From: Diaminobutyricibacter sp. McL0608
GTDB lineage: Bacteria > Actinomycetota > Actinomycetes > Actinomycetales > Microbacteriaceae
Length of the DNA: 64,000 nucleotides
Direction of reading: 5' to 3'
Assembly: GCF_039613825.1 (NCBI RefSeq)
Contig: NZ_CP154826.1
Location: 806,001-870,000 of the forward strand
The notes below the pieces were generated by a model. The model was given only the letters and a program-made list of their open reading frames with translations. It ran no database searches and was not told where the DNA came from. A program made the translations under genes and the position numbers. This document shows, piece by piece, positions 8,847 to 17,454 of this stretch (the first letter of the stretch is position 1; every line of letters starts with the position of its first letter).

Positions 8847-10151
8847 ATGCGTAAGAGGCATCTCGCAATCGGGGCCGCTCTGGCCGCGAGTGCATTGCTG
8901 CTCGCCGGCTGCGCAAGCGGATCCGGCTCGGACGACAGCGCCAGCGGCAAAGGCAAGACCCTCACGCTCTGGCACTACGAGGGTGCGGACAGCGCCATGG
9001 GCAAGGCCTGGAACCAGGCCATCACGACCTTCGAGAAGGAGACCGGCGCCAAAGTCAAGTTCGAGGCGAAGAGCTTCGAACAGATTCGCTCCACGGCCAG
9101 CCAGGTTCTGAACTCGAATCAGGCGCCCGACATCCTCGAGTACAACAAGGGCAACGCGACGGCCGGCCTCCTTTCGAGCCAGGGCCTCCTCACGAACCTC
9201 GATGACGCCGTCAAGAAGTACGGGTGGGACAAGAAGCTGGCACCGAGCCTCCAGACGACCGCCAAGTACGACGACAAGGGCATCATGGGCTCCGGCAACT
9301 GGTACGGCGTCCCGAACTACGGCGAGTACGTCGAGGTCTACTACAACAAGGACATGTTCGCCAAGTACGGCATCGCCGTGCCGAAGACCATGGACGAATT
9401 CGTCGCCGCGCTCCAGAAGTTCAAGGACAACGGCGTCACCCCGCTCGCCGAGTCGGCCGCGGAGTACCCGCTCGGTCAGCTCTGGTACCAGCTGGCACTC
9501 AGCAAGGCCGATCGCAGCTGGGTCGACGACTACCAGCTCTACAAGGGCAAGGTGGACTGGAAGGGCTCGGAGCTCAGCTACGCCACCAAGACCGTCGACG
9601 ACTGGGTGACCAAGGGCTACATCTCCAAGAGCGCGAGCGGGCTCAAGGCCGAAGACGCCGGGACCGCCTTCGAAGCGGCCAAGTACCCGATCTTCTTCTC
9701 GGGCAGCTGGTGGTACGGACGTTTCCAGACCGAGATCAAGAACTACCAGTGGGGTACGTTCCTCTTCCCCGGTGTGAAGATGTCGCCGGGTTCGGCCGGA
9801 AACATGTGGGTGGTCCCGGAGAACGCGAAGAACAAGGAACTCGCCTACAAGTTCATCGACATCACGATGCGCCCTGAGATCCAGTCGATCATCGGCAACA
9901 ACGGTGGCGTCCCGGTGGCCGCGAAGACCTCCGACATCACCGACCCGAAGAGCAAGGAGCTCATCGCCAACTTCAACGCCCTCACGGCTGAAGACGGCAT
10001 CGGCTTCTACCCCGACTGGCCCACCTCGACCTTCTACGACCAGCTGAACGCCGGTCTGCAGGAGCTCATCAACGGCAAGTCGCCGTCCGACGTCAACAAG
10101 GAGCTCGGCAGCGAGTACCAGGACGGCGTCGACCAGATCGTCAACCAGTAA
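8847..10151 (+). CDS. Sugar ABC transporter substrate-binding lipoprotein
   Basis: Family 1 extracellular solute-binding protein, 434 residues, anchored outside the membrane. The signal peptide ends in the lipobox LAGC (Cys22), followed by a short Ser/Gly/Asp linker. The mature part begins TLTLWHYEG, the usual first strand of sugar-binding proteins. AAGGAGGT about 5 nt before ATG 8847 is one of the strongest ribosome sites in the window. Two permease genes follow, after a large hairpin. Its partners (alpha-xylosidase, esterase, GH3) suggest xylo- or xyloglucan oligosaccharides as ligand; this is inference from context. Confidence 0.94.
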   Translation: MRKRHLAIGAALAASALLLAGCASGSGSDDSASGKGKTLTLWHYEGADSAMGKAWNQAITTFEKETGAKVKFEAKSFEQIRSTASQVLNSNQAPDILEYNKGNATAGLLSSQGLLTNLDDAVKKYGWDKKLAPSLQTTAKYDDKGIMGSGNWYGVPNYGEYVEVYYNKDMFAKYGIAVPKTMDEFVAALQKFKDNGVTPLAESAAEYPLGQLWYQLALSKADRSWVDDYQLYKGKVDWKGSELSYATKTVDDWVTKGYISKSASGLKAEDAGTAFEAAKYPIFFSGSWWYGRFQTEIKNYQWGTFLFPGVKMSPGSAGNMWVVPENAKNKELAYKFIDITMRPEIQSIIGNNGGVPVAAKTSDITDPKSKELIANFNALTAEDGIGFYPDWPTSTFYDQLNAGLQELINGKSPSDVNKELGSEYQDGVDQIVNQ

Positions 10152-10171
10152 CACCCTCGCAACACCCCGGT

Positions 10172-10228
10172 CGAGCACAGGGGGAGTGGGCGAAGGCTCG
10201 CGCTTTCGCCCCACTTCTCCTGTGCTCG
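10172..10228 (+). terminator. Large intra-operon hairpin between binding protein and permease
   Basis: CGAGCACAGG (10172-10181) pairs perfectly with CCTGTGCTCG (10219-10228), and the stem continues inward through GAGTGGG/CCCACTT and CGAA/TTCG with small bulges. There is no T-run. Hairpins at this position, as between malE and malF, protect the upstream message and reduce downstream expression, so that the binding protein is made in excess. Confidence 0.6.
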
Positions 10229-10250
10229 TCGGACCGAAAGGATTCACACC

Positions 10251-11216
10251 ATGGCTGATGCGGCTGTCGCGGAGCGACCGCGCGTGAAGAACCGGCGGGC
10301 AGGGGATGCGCTCCTCCCGTCGAGCGGACGGGGGAGCTTCTGGTTCTACCTGGTCCCCGGGTTCGTATTGTTGCTCGTGATTGTGATCGTTCCTCTCCTC
10401 TGGAACGTCTACCTGAGCTTCACCAGCTATCGGGGCATCCGGCCCCCGAAGTGGATCGGCCTCGCCAACTGGACGAAACTGTTCAGCGACGAGAAGTTCT
10501 GGACCTCCTTCGGCAACAGTGTCGCGATGATCGTGGCCATGGTGATCATCCCGACTCTCCTCGGGCTGGTGCTCGCCGCCATGCTCTTCGACCTCGTCGG
10601 CAAGAAGTTCGGCGGCAAGCTCGCCAGTTTCCTCCGCGCGACGTACTACCTGCCGCAGATCCTCCCCGTCGTCATCGCGGCGATCGTGATCGGCTGGATC
10701 CTCCGGCCGGACAACGGGGCGCTTAACACCATCCTCGAGAAGATCGGGCTCGGCGCTCTCGCCCACGACTGGCTCGGCAGCCCCGACACCGCGCTGCTCA
10801 GCATCATGGCGATCATGGTCTGGGTCCAGCTCGGCTACCCGATCGTGATCTTCATGGCGGCTCTCCAGCGGGTCGACCCCGAGCTGTACGAGGCCGCCGA
10901 ACTCGACGGGGCCAACTGGTTCCAGCGCTTCCGTTCGATCACCGTCAGCATCATCCGCCCCGAGATCTTCGTCGTCACCCTCACCTGCACGATCGCAGCG
11001 TTGAAGGTGTTCGGTCCGATCTACACCCTCACCCGCGGCGGCCCCGGCACGTCGACCATCGTGCCCAGCTACTACTCGTACAGCGAGTTCTTCCAGAGTC
11101 AGCAGGTCGGCTACGGAGCGACGATCGCCACTGCGCTCACCGTCCTGATCGTCATCGTCGCGATCCTTTTCATCATCGCCCAGAACCGGGCTGAGCGCAG
11201 GGAGAACGAGCGCTGA
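10251..11216 (+). CDS. Sugar ABC transporter permease, MalF type
   Basis: Integral membrane permease, 321 residues, with six predicted helices beginning FYLVPGFVLLLVIVIVPLLW. The EAA loop reads YEAAELDGANWFQRFRSI, and the C-terminal part contains FGPIYTLTRGGPGTST, typical of MalF-like sugar permeases. GAAAGGA lies 9 nt before ATG 10251. It overlaps the next permease by one base (TGATG), so the two are made together as a heterodimer. Works with the binding protein upstream. The ATPase is not encoded in the operon. Confidence 0.94.
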   Translation: MADAAVAERPRVKNRRAGDALLPSSGRGSFWFYLVPGFVLLLVIVIVPLLWNVYLSFTSYRGIRPPKWIGLANWTKLFSDEKFWTSFGNSVAMIVAMVIIPTLLGLVLAAMLFDLVGKKFGGKLASFLRATYYLPQILPVVIAAIVIGWILRPDNGALNTILEKIGLGALAHDWLGSPDTALLSIMAIMVWVQLGYPIVIFMAALQRVDPELYEAAELDGANWFQRFRSITVSIIRPEIFVVTLTCTIAALKVFGPIYTLTRGGPGTSTIVPSYYSYSEFFQSQQVGYGATIATALTVLIVIVAILFIIAQNRAERRENER

Positions 11217-12139
11217 TGTCCACTACTCTCGCCCCACAGAAGCAGAGCCCGCGCAAGCGCGACGACGACTCGAAGGTGCTTTCCGCATCCGGAAACCGTC
11301 TGCGACGCCAGAAGCCGAAGCGCAAGGCGTCGGACTGGATCATCCTGATCGCGGCGATCGTCATCGGCCTGGTCATCGCCGTGCCGTTCCTGATGATCCT
11401 GATCAACTCGTTCAAGTCGCCGACCGACTACAACCAGGGCGGTCCGCTCCAGCTTCCGACCCACCTGTACTTCGACGGCATCGTCAACTTCTGGAACCGC
11501 GTCGACTTCCCGCTGAAGCTGTGGAACTCCATCTTCATCAGCGGCGTCGTATCGATCCTCGCGGTCGTGATCTCTGTGCTGAACGCCTACGCTCTCGGCA
11601 TCGGGCGGGTGAAAGCCCGTACCTGGATCATCGTGCTGTTCCTGCTGGCGAACATGCTGCCGCAGGAGGCCCTGCTCTACCCGCTTTACTACATGTTCAA
11701 GCAGGTCGGACTCTACGACAACGTGTGGAGCGTGATCATCATCTTCACGGTGATCCAGAGCGCGTTCGGCACCTACCTGCTGTCGAGCGTCTACGGCACC
11801 TTCCCGAAAGAGATCCTCGAAGCGGCGTCGATCGACGGCGCGGGCCGGTGGCGCATCCTGTGGCGCGTCGTCGTGCCGATCTCGCGACCGACGCTCAGTG
11901 TGCTTCTCATCTTCTTCTTCATCTGGACCTGGAATGAATTCCTGATCCCGCTGACGTTCCTGGTGAGCAACGACAACCAGACCGTGCCCGTAGCCATCAG
12001 CGTTCTGCAGGGCGACCGGCTGATGGATGTGACCACGACGAGCGCATCCGCCCTCCTCGGCCTCATCCCGACACTCGTCTTCTTCCTGATCTTCCAGCGC
12101 ACGCTGACGCGGGGGATCACCGCAGGCGCCGTCAAGTAG
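11216..12139 (+). CDS. Sugar ABC transporter permease, MalG type
   Basis: Second permease of the transporter, 307 residues. A basic cytosolic N-terminus of about 40 residues precedes the first helix (IILIAAIVIGLVIAVPFLMI). The EAA loop reads LEAASIDGAGRWRILWRVV, followed by the cytosolic PISRP. ATG 11216 shares a base with the previous stop codon. The gene is followed by a short intergenic duplication and the alpha-xylosidase gene, which is most likely co-transcribed. Unlike the partial permease at the left edge, this one has its whole sequence in the window. Confidence 0.94.
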   Translation: MSTTLAPQKQSPRKRDDDSKVLSASGNRLRRQKPKRKASDWIILIAAIVIGLVIAVPFLMILINSFKSPTDYNQGGPLQLPTHLYFDGIVNFWNRVDFPLKLWNSIFISGVVSILAVVISVLNAYALGIGRVKARTWIIVLFLLANMLPQEALLYPLYYMFKQVGLYDNVWSVIIIFTVIQSAFGTYLLSSVYGTFPKEILEAASIDGAGRWRILWRVVVPISRPTLSVLLIFFFIWTWNEFLIPLTFLVSNDNQTVPVAISVLQGDRLMDVTTTSASALLGLIPTLVFFLIFQRTLTRGITAGAVK

Positions 12140-12156
12140 CGCGGCGTCGGCCGATC

Positions 12157-12191
12157 GTTCCACCCACGCAGTAGTTCCAACCCACGCAGTA
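12157..12191 (+). repeat. Tandem duplication of a 17/18-nt unit before the alpha-xylosidase gene
   Basis: GTTCCACCCACGCAGTA (12157-12173) is followed at once by the same unit with one inserted A (12174-12191). The second copy runs into AAAGGA, the ribosome site of the GH31 gene. It looks like a recent slippage event in the leader; whether it affects expression is unknown. Confidence 0.8.
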
Positions 12192-12205
12192 AAGGACAAC
12201 ACCGA

Positions 12206-14533
12206 GTGAAATTCACCGATGGCTTCTGGCAGACCCGACCGGGAGTGACGCCACTCTACGCAGCCGAGGCGTTCGACATCGTCGCAGGCGAACACACCCT
12301 GACAGTGACCGCCCCGACGAAGGCGATCGAGTCGCGCGGCGACACGCTGAACCGGGCCGTGCTCACCGTGACGCTGACGTCGCCCCTCCCGAACATCGTC
12401 GGGGTCACCATCGAACACTTCAGGGGCGGCCGGGACGAGCGCGGGTTCGAGCTGTTCTCCGAAGAAGGGCACGGCGTGGTCGAGGTGGTCGACGAGGCGG
12501 GCATCCTCCGCAGCGGCGACCTGACGGCGACCGTGACCGGCGGCGCACCCTGGAACCTCACATTCTCAGCGGACGGACGCACCCTCACGTCGAGCGGGCA
12601 CAAGTCCGTCGGCTACATCGAGGTCGCGCCCCATGCGGAGGTGACCAGCGGTATCGTCGGCAACGCGCGGGTCGCCGACACGCAGCATCCGTCGCGCCCC
12701 ACCACCTACGTGCACGAACAGCTCTCGATCGGCGTCGGCGAGCTCGTCTACGGACTCGGAGAGCGGTTCGGACCGCTCGTCAAGAACGGCCAGGTCGTCG
12801 ACATCTGGAACGCCGACGGCGGCACCTCGAGCGAGCAGGCCTACAAGAACGTGCCGTTCTACCTGACGAACCGCGGCTACGGCGTCCTCGTCGACAACCC
12901 GGGCCACGTCTCGTACGAGATCGGCTCCGAGTCGGTCGAGCGCGTGCAGTTCTCGGTTTCCGGCGAGAGCCTCCGGTACTACGTCATCTACGGGCCGACG
13001 CCGAAGGAGATACTCGAGCGCTACACGGCCCTCACCGGCCGCCCCGCATCCGTGCCGGCCTGGTCGTTCGGCCTCTGGCTCTCCACCAGCTTCACTACGG
13101 CCTACGACGAGGCGACGGTCTCGAGCTTCATCGACGGGATGGCCGAACGCGACCTCCCGCTGTCCGTCTTCCACTTCGACTGCTTCTGGATGCGCGAATT
13201 CAACTGGTGCGACTTCGAATGGGATCCGCGCACCTTCCCGGACCCGGAAGGGATGCTCGCCCGCCTCCACGAGAAGGACCTGCACCTCTGCGTGTGGATC
13301 AACCCTTACATCGGGCAGCGCTCGCCGCTCTTCGCCGAAGCGGCGGCGGCCGGCTACCTCGTGAAGCGTCCGGACGGCTCGGTCTGGCAGTGGGACCTCT
13401 GGCAGGCCGGCATGGCGCTCGTCGACTTCACGAACCCGGATGCGACCCTGTGGTACCAGGACAAGCTCCGTCACCTGCTCAGCCAGGGCGTCGACGCGTT
13501 CAAGACCGACTTCGGTGAGCGCATCCCGCTCCAGGTGGACTACTTCGATGGGTCGAGCCCGGAGCGGATGCACAACTACTACACGCAGCTCTACAACCAG
13601 GCAGTGTTCGACGTGCTCCAGCGGGTCCGGGGCGAAGGCGACGCCGTGCTGTTCGCCCGCTCGGCCACCGCGGGCGGCCAGCAGATGCCGGTGCACTGGG
13701 GCGGCGACAACACGTCCAGCTACGAATCGATGGCCGAGACGTTGCGCGGCGGCCTCTCGCTGGCGCTCAGCGGTTTCGGGTTCTGGAGTCACGACATCGG
13801 CGGTTTCGAGGGCACCCCCGATCCTGGTGTGTTCAAGCGCTGGACCGCGTTCGGGCTGCTCTCAAGCCATTCGCGACTCCACGGAAGCAGCTCGTACCGC
13901 GTGCCGTGGGCGTTCGACGACGAAGCGGTCGACGTCACGCGCACGTTCACCAGACTGAAGCTCTCCCTCATGCCGTACCTGTTCGCTGCGGGGCGGGAGG
14001 CATCCGCCTCCGGAGCGCCGGTCATGCGTCCGATGCAGCTCGAGTTCCCTGACGACCCCGCGGTCGGCTACCTCGACCGGCAGTACCTCCTCGGGGCCGA
14101 CCTGCTCGTGGCGCCGGTGTTCTCGGCGCCCGGCGACGTCGAGTTCTACCTTCCCGCCGGCACCTGGACGAACTACTTCACCGGGGATCGCGTCGCGGGC
14201 GGCGTCTGGCGACGGGAGAACCACGGCTACCAGAGCATCCCCCTGTATGTGCGCGAAGGCGCGGTGCTGCCGATCGGAGCCCGTGACGACCGCCCCGATT
14301 ACGACTACCGTGACGGGCTGACTCTCGCTGTCTACCCCGCGGCTGCGGATGCGGACACGGTTCAACTCGTGACCGTCACCACTCCCGACGGCGAGGCATT
14401 CGACTACACCGTGGCACGAAGCCCGCGCGGCGTCGTGGCGACCGGACCGGCCGATCGGGAGTGGTGCATCCGCATCGTCGACGCGGGCGAGACAATCATT
14501 GCCGTCGACGGAAAGGCCGAATGGGTGCGCTGA
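12206..14533 (+). CDS. yicI: Alpha-xylosidase (GH31, YicI type)
   Basis: Cytosolic glycoside hydrolase family 31 enzyme, 775 residues, the size of E. coli YicI (772). It removes alpha-1,6-xylose from isoprimeverose-type units of xyloglucan. The N-terminus MKFTDGFW resembles that of YicI. The nucleophile motif FKTDFGERIP (Asp435) and the acid/base motif WGGDN (Asp501) are both present, and DFGE rather than the DMNE of alpha-glucosidases favours xylosidase specificity (family knowledge). GTG 12206 is preceded by AAAGGA at 12191-12196. It is the last enzyme gene of the transporter operon and is the best clue that the locus handles xyloglucan oligosaccharides. Confidence 0.92.
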   Translation: MKFTDGFWQTRPGVTPLYAAEAFDIVAGEHTLTVTAPTKAIESRGDTLNRAVLTVTLTSPLPNIVGVTIEHFRGGRDERGFELFSEEGHGVVEVVDEAGILRSGDLTATVTGGAPWNLTFSADGRTLTSSGHKSVGYIEVAPHAEVTSGIVGNARVADTQHPSRPTTYVHEQLSIGVGELVYGLGERFGPLVKNGQVVDIWNADGGTSSEQAYKNVPFYLTNRGYGVLVDNPGHVSYEIGSESVERVQFSVSGESLRYYVIYGPTPKEILERYTALTGRPASVPAWSFGLWLSTSFTTAYDEATVSSFIDGMAERDLPLSVFHFDCFWMREFNWCDFEWDPRTFPDPEGMLARLHEKDLHLCVWINPYIGQRSPLFAEAAAAGYLVKRPDGSVWQWDLWQAGMALVDFTNPDATLWYQDKLRHLLSQGVDAFKTDFGERIPLQVDYFDGSSPERMHNYYTQLYNQAVFDVLQRVRGEGDAVLFARSATAGGQQMPVHWGGDNTSSYESMAETLRGGLSLALSGFGFWSHDIGGFEGTPDPGVFKRWTAFGLLSSHSRLHGSSSYRVPWAFDDEAVDVTRTFTRLKLSLMPYLFAAGREASASGAPVMRPMQLEFPDDPAVGYLDRQYLLGADLLVAPVFSAPGDVEFYLPAGTWTNYFTGDRVAGGVWRRENHGYQSIPLYVREGAVLPIGARDDRPDYDYRDGLTLAVYPAAADADTVQLVTVTTPDGEAFDYTVARSPRGVVATGPADREWCIRIVDAGETIIAVDGKAEWVR

Positions 14534-14632
14534 CCTGCAGCGGCGACCGCCGCGGCGGCGGCGTGACGCCTGTCCTCGCAGACGCGTCGGGCTACGGATA
14601 CCGAGCGCGGTTCGATATGGTTCGTGTGGACT

Positions 14633-15889
14633 ATGACACCTTCGAGCGAACGCGCAAAGGCCGCGCAACCCGACACGCCCGCCTGGCCGGCACCGACCGG
14701 ATCACGGACTGACGTGCCTTCCGGCGCGCGCGGAAACAACCTCGACACGGTTCGCCGGCACAATCTCGGCACGGTGCTCGGAATGGTCCACCGCGGGGGA
14801 CCTGCCGCGCGATCGAAGCTCACCCAGTCGACCGGACTGAACCGCTCGACCATCGGTGCGCTCGTCGGCGAGCTCGTCGACCTCCGCCTGGTGGTCGAAC
14901 GCGAGCCCGGTGTGAACACGCGTGTCGGACGACCGAGCCCCGTGGTGACTGCGTCTCCGAATGTGGTCGCGATCGCGGTCAACCCCGAGATCGATGCGAT
15001 CACGGTCGCCGTCGTGGGGCTGGACGGCACCCTGCATCGCCGCGTGAGGTATCCGACGGGGCACGCGCCCACCGCCTCTGAAGCGGTCGCGATCGTCAGC
15101 GCCATCATCGACGGGCTGCGCCCCGACCTCGGAACATTCACCCGAACGGTCGGCATCGGCGTGGCCGTACCCGGGCTCGTTCGCGAGGCGGATGGGGTTG
15201 TGCGGCTCGCCCCGAACCTCGAGTGGGTGGACGAGCCGTTCACGGCGATGCTCCAAGAGGCCACCGGATTCGTCACGCGGTCGGCGAACGATGCCTCCCT
15301 CGGAGCGACAGCGGAACGGTACTTCGGCGCCGGCAGGGCGGCGACGGACCTCGTCTACCTCAACGGCGGTGCGAGCGGCATCGGCGCCGGCGTGATCGTC
15401 AACGGCGACGCGATGACCGGCATCTCCGGGTACGCGGGCGAACTCGGCCACACCCTCGTCAACAGCAACGGCGTGCGCTGCCACTGCGGTGCGATCGGGT
15501 GCCTGGAGACCGAAGTCAGCCAGGCTGCACTGCTGGGGGTGCTCGGCCTCGCATCCGCCGACAGCGACGAACTCGACCGGGCGCTCGCCGTCTCCGCGCA
15601 CGACCCTGCGGTGGCCGAAGAGATCGACCGGCAGCTGCGGTTCCTCGCCGTCGCGATGCGCAACGCGACGAACATCTTCAACCCGCAGCTGATCGTGCTC
15701 GGGGGATTCCTCGGTGCGCTCTACCAGGTCGCGCCGGAACGGCTGACCGGACTGATCGCCGGGCAGGCGCTGAAGGCGTCGGGGGAGTCCCTCGCGATCG
15801 CGCGGGCGGAACTCGGGTCGCGTCTGCTGATGATCGGCGCCGCGGAGCTTGCGTTCGGGCCGCTGCTCGCGGATCCTGCCGGCGCCTGA
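14633..15889 (+). CDS. ROK family transcriptional repressor (second copy)
   Basis: About 418 residues, same layout as the ROK protein at 7.4 kb: winged helix (KLTQSTGLNRSTIGALVGEL), sensor fold, Cys-rich zinc site CHCGAIGCLE. The two are clearly paralogous along their length. Start is uncertain: ATG 14633 is used; GTG 14624 and GTG 14714 share the frame, and no clear ribosome site is present. TATGGT at 14616-14621 is a possible -10 element. No TTTGT-N11-ACAAA copy was found just upstream, so it may recognise a different site or sugar. Confidence 0.88.
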   Translation: MTPSSERAKAAQPDTPAWPAPTGSRTDVPSGARGNNLDTVRRHNLGTVLGMVHRGGPAARSKLTQSTGLNRSTIGALVGELVDLRLVVEREPGVNTRVGRPSPVVTASPNVVAIAVNPEIDAITVAVVGLDGTLHRRVRYPTGHAPTASEAVAIVSAIIDGLRPDLGTFTRTVGIGVAVPGLVREADGVVRLAPNLEWVDEPFTAMLQEATGFVTRSANDASLGATAERYFGAGRAATDLVYLNGGASGIGAGVIVNGDAMTGISGYAGELGHTLVNSNGVRCHCGAIGCLETEVSQAALLGVLGLASADSDELDRALAVSAHDPAVAEEIDRQLRFLAVAMRNATNIFNPQLIVLGGFLGALYQVAPERLTGLIAGQALKASGESLAIARAELGSRLLMIGAAELAFGPLLADPAGA

Positions 15890-16006
15890 GGCGGCCTGTC
15901 CCTCCCTCGATCAACACGATCTCCTGTTTTGTGAACGGGCCCGTGGAAACGCCGATGAGAACGGTCACAAGCGGGGTCGCGCATCCACTAGGCTGGTGGA
16001 GGCGAT

Positions 16007-16036
16007 ATCGAATCGATTCGATTGAATCGATTCGAT
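16007..16036. promoter_or_regulatory. Two adjacent palindromes upstream of the MFS exporter
   Basis: GAATCGATTC occurs at 16010-16019 and again at 16024-16033, a 14-nt period. The first sits in a perfect 16-bp palindrome (16007-16022). A possible -10, TAGGCT (15989-15994), lies just upstream, which would put the sites at and after the start of transcription. This suggests a dimeric repressor (LacI- or TetR-like); no regulator gene is adjacent. Confidence 0.55.
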
Positions 16037-16084
16037 CATCCGCCCTTCCGCCGGCCTAGAGCCGGCACGCCCAATCCAGCTCCT

Positions 16085-16118
16085 CACCGTGGTCGTCAGC
16101 GACCGCGGTGTTCGTTTT
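16085..16118 (+). terminator. Terminator-like hairpin in the MFS leader (possible attenuator)
   Basis: CACCGTGGTCG (16085-16095) and CGACCGCGGTG (16100-16110) form an 11-bp stem with one G-U pair and a TCAG loop, followed by TTCGTTTT. It lies about 85 nt downstream of the likely start site and 14 nt before the GTG of the transporter. A smaller GCCGGC/GCCGGC hairpin is at 16050-16066. It may cause premature termination unless relieved. Confidence 0.5.
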
Positions 16119-16131
16119 CCCAAGGACACCT

Positions 16132-17361
16132 GTGACTACCGTCGTCCATCCCGGTGACTCGCTTTCCGGCCGCCAGCGGCTCGCGTACATCCTGATCCTC
16201 GGCGCGCTGACCGCGCTCGGGCCGTTCACGATCGACATGTACCTGCCTGCCCTGCCGACTCTCGAGAGCGAGTTCGGCGTCTCGACGGCGGCCATCCAGC
16301 TCACACTGACGGCGACCACCATCGGCTTCGGACTGGGCCAGCTCATCGTGGGACCGTGGAGTGACAAGGTCGGCCGGCGGCTGCCGTTGATTCTCGCGAC
16401 GGCTGTGCACATCCTCGCGTGTGTCGGCGCGGCGCTTTCGCCGAACGTCGAACTCCTCGCCACCTTCCGTGCGCTCCAGGGCATCGGTGCAGCGGCCGGG
16501 GGTGTCGTCGCGATGGCCATGGTCCGCGACCTGTTCGGCGGACGTCCCCTGGTGCGGATGCTCAGCCGGCTCGCCCTCGTCAGCGGGCTCGCCCCGGTAC
16601 TCGCACCGGTGCTCGGATCCCAGCTGCTCCTGGTCATGCCGTGGCGCGGCATCTTCCTCGTGCTGGCTGTCTACGGACTCTTCGTCATCGTCTGCGTGAG
16701 CCTGTGGATCGTCGAGACGCTCCCGAAGGCGCGGCGGCACGACGCCGGCCACTCGACTGTCGGCCAGCGCTACAAGGCAGTCCTCAGCGACCGCGTCTTC
16801 GTCGGTATCGCGATCGTCGGGGCGATGAACTTCACCGGACTCTTCGCCTACCTCTCGTCGAGCTCCTTCATCTTCCAGGGCCTCTACGGCTTCGACGCCC
16901 AGCAGTACGGTCTGCTGTTCGCCGTGAACTCGGTGGGCATCATCATCGGTGTCCAGTCGTCCGCGCGCATCACCAAGTACGTCGGTCCGCAATGGATCCT
17001 CGCTGTCACGACTATCGTCATGCTCATCTCTGCGCTGCTGATCGTGATCCTCGGCCAGGCCGGCTTCGGCATCTGGGGAACGGTCATCCCGCTCTGGTTC
17101 TTCATCGCGGCCTGCGGTTTCGGATTCCCCTGCGTGCAGGTGCTCGCGCTGAACGGCCACGGGCACGAGGCAGGCACTGCGGCCTCGATCCTGGGAGCCG
17201 CCAACTTCGGGATCGCCGGCATCATCTCACCGGTCGTCGGCCTGCTCGGGGTGACGACCGCGGTTCCGATGGGGGCGGTGATGGCGGTGACGTCGACGGT
17301 GAGCATCCTCGCGCTCTGGTTCGTCGTGCGCCCGCGCACTGTCCCTGCGCTCGCCCACTGA
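16132..17361 (+). CDS. MFS multidrug efflux transporter, Bcr/CflA type
   Basis: Twelve-helix proton-driven exporter of the DHA1 family, 409 residues. Seen: TIDMYLPALP in helix 1, GPWSDKVGRR (motif A) after helix 2, and RALQGIGAAAGGVVAMAMVRD (helix 4 and loop) as in Bcr/CflA proteins. GTG 16132 is preferred because AAGGA lies 5 nt upstream; the frame is open to GTG 16108. The leader carries paired palindromes and a terminator-like stem, so expression is probably inducible. Substrate unknown; relatives export bicyclomycin, chloramphenicol or phenicol-type drugs. Confidence 0.92.
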   Translation: MTTVVHPGDSLSGRQRLAYILILGALTALGPFTIDMYLPALPTLESEFGVSTAAIQLTLTATTIGFGLGQLIVGPWSDKVGRRLPLILATAVHILACVGAALSPNVELLATFRALQGIGAAAGGVVAMAMVRDLFGGRPLVRMLSRLALVSGLAPVLAPVLGSQLLLVMPWRGIFLVLAVYGLFVIVCVSLWIVETLPKARRHDAGHSTVGQRYKAVLSDRVFVGIAIVGAMNFTGLFAYLSSSSFIFQGLYGFDAQQYGLLFAVNSVGIIIGVQSSARITKYVGPQWILAVTTIVMLISALLIVILGQAGFGIWGTVIPLWFFIAACGFGFPCVQVLALNGHGHEAGTAASILGAANFGIAGIISPVVGLLGVTTAVPMGAVMAVTSTVSILALWFVVRPRTVPALAH

Positions 17362-17454
17362 CGCACGTTCACCTCGCTGCGCCCGCCCGCTGACGCGTCT
17401 CGCGGGCTACCGGGTCTGGGAAGTGTCTGGTCGTCCACGCGATAGCGTGTGGGG

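Noticed and set aside
9748-9756. A further GGGGTAC inside the sugar-binding protein gene
   Set aside because: It lies in coding sequence encoding WGT and has no partner repeat, so it is not counted as a regulator site.
15955-16059. Leader ORF beginning ATGAGAACGG before the MFS exporter
   Set aside because: Its ATG lies upstream of the probable -10 (15989-15994), so it would not be on the main transcript.
16023-16135. TTG-started leader ORF overlapping the MFS start codon (GTGA)
   Set aside because: No ribosome site, and its codons run through the palindromes and hairpins; probably coincidence.
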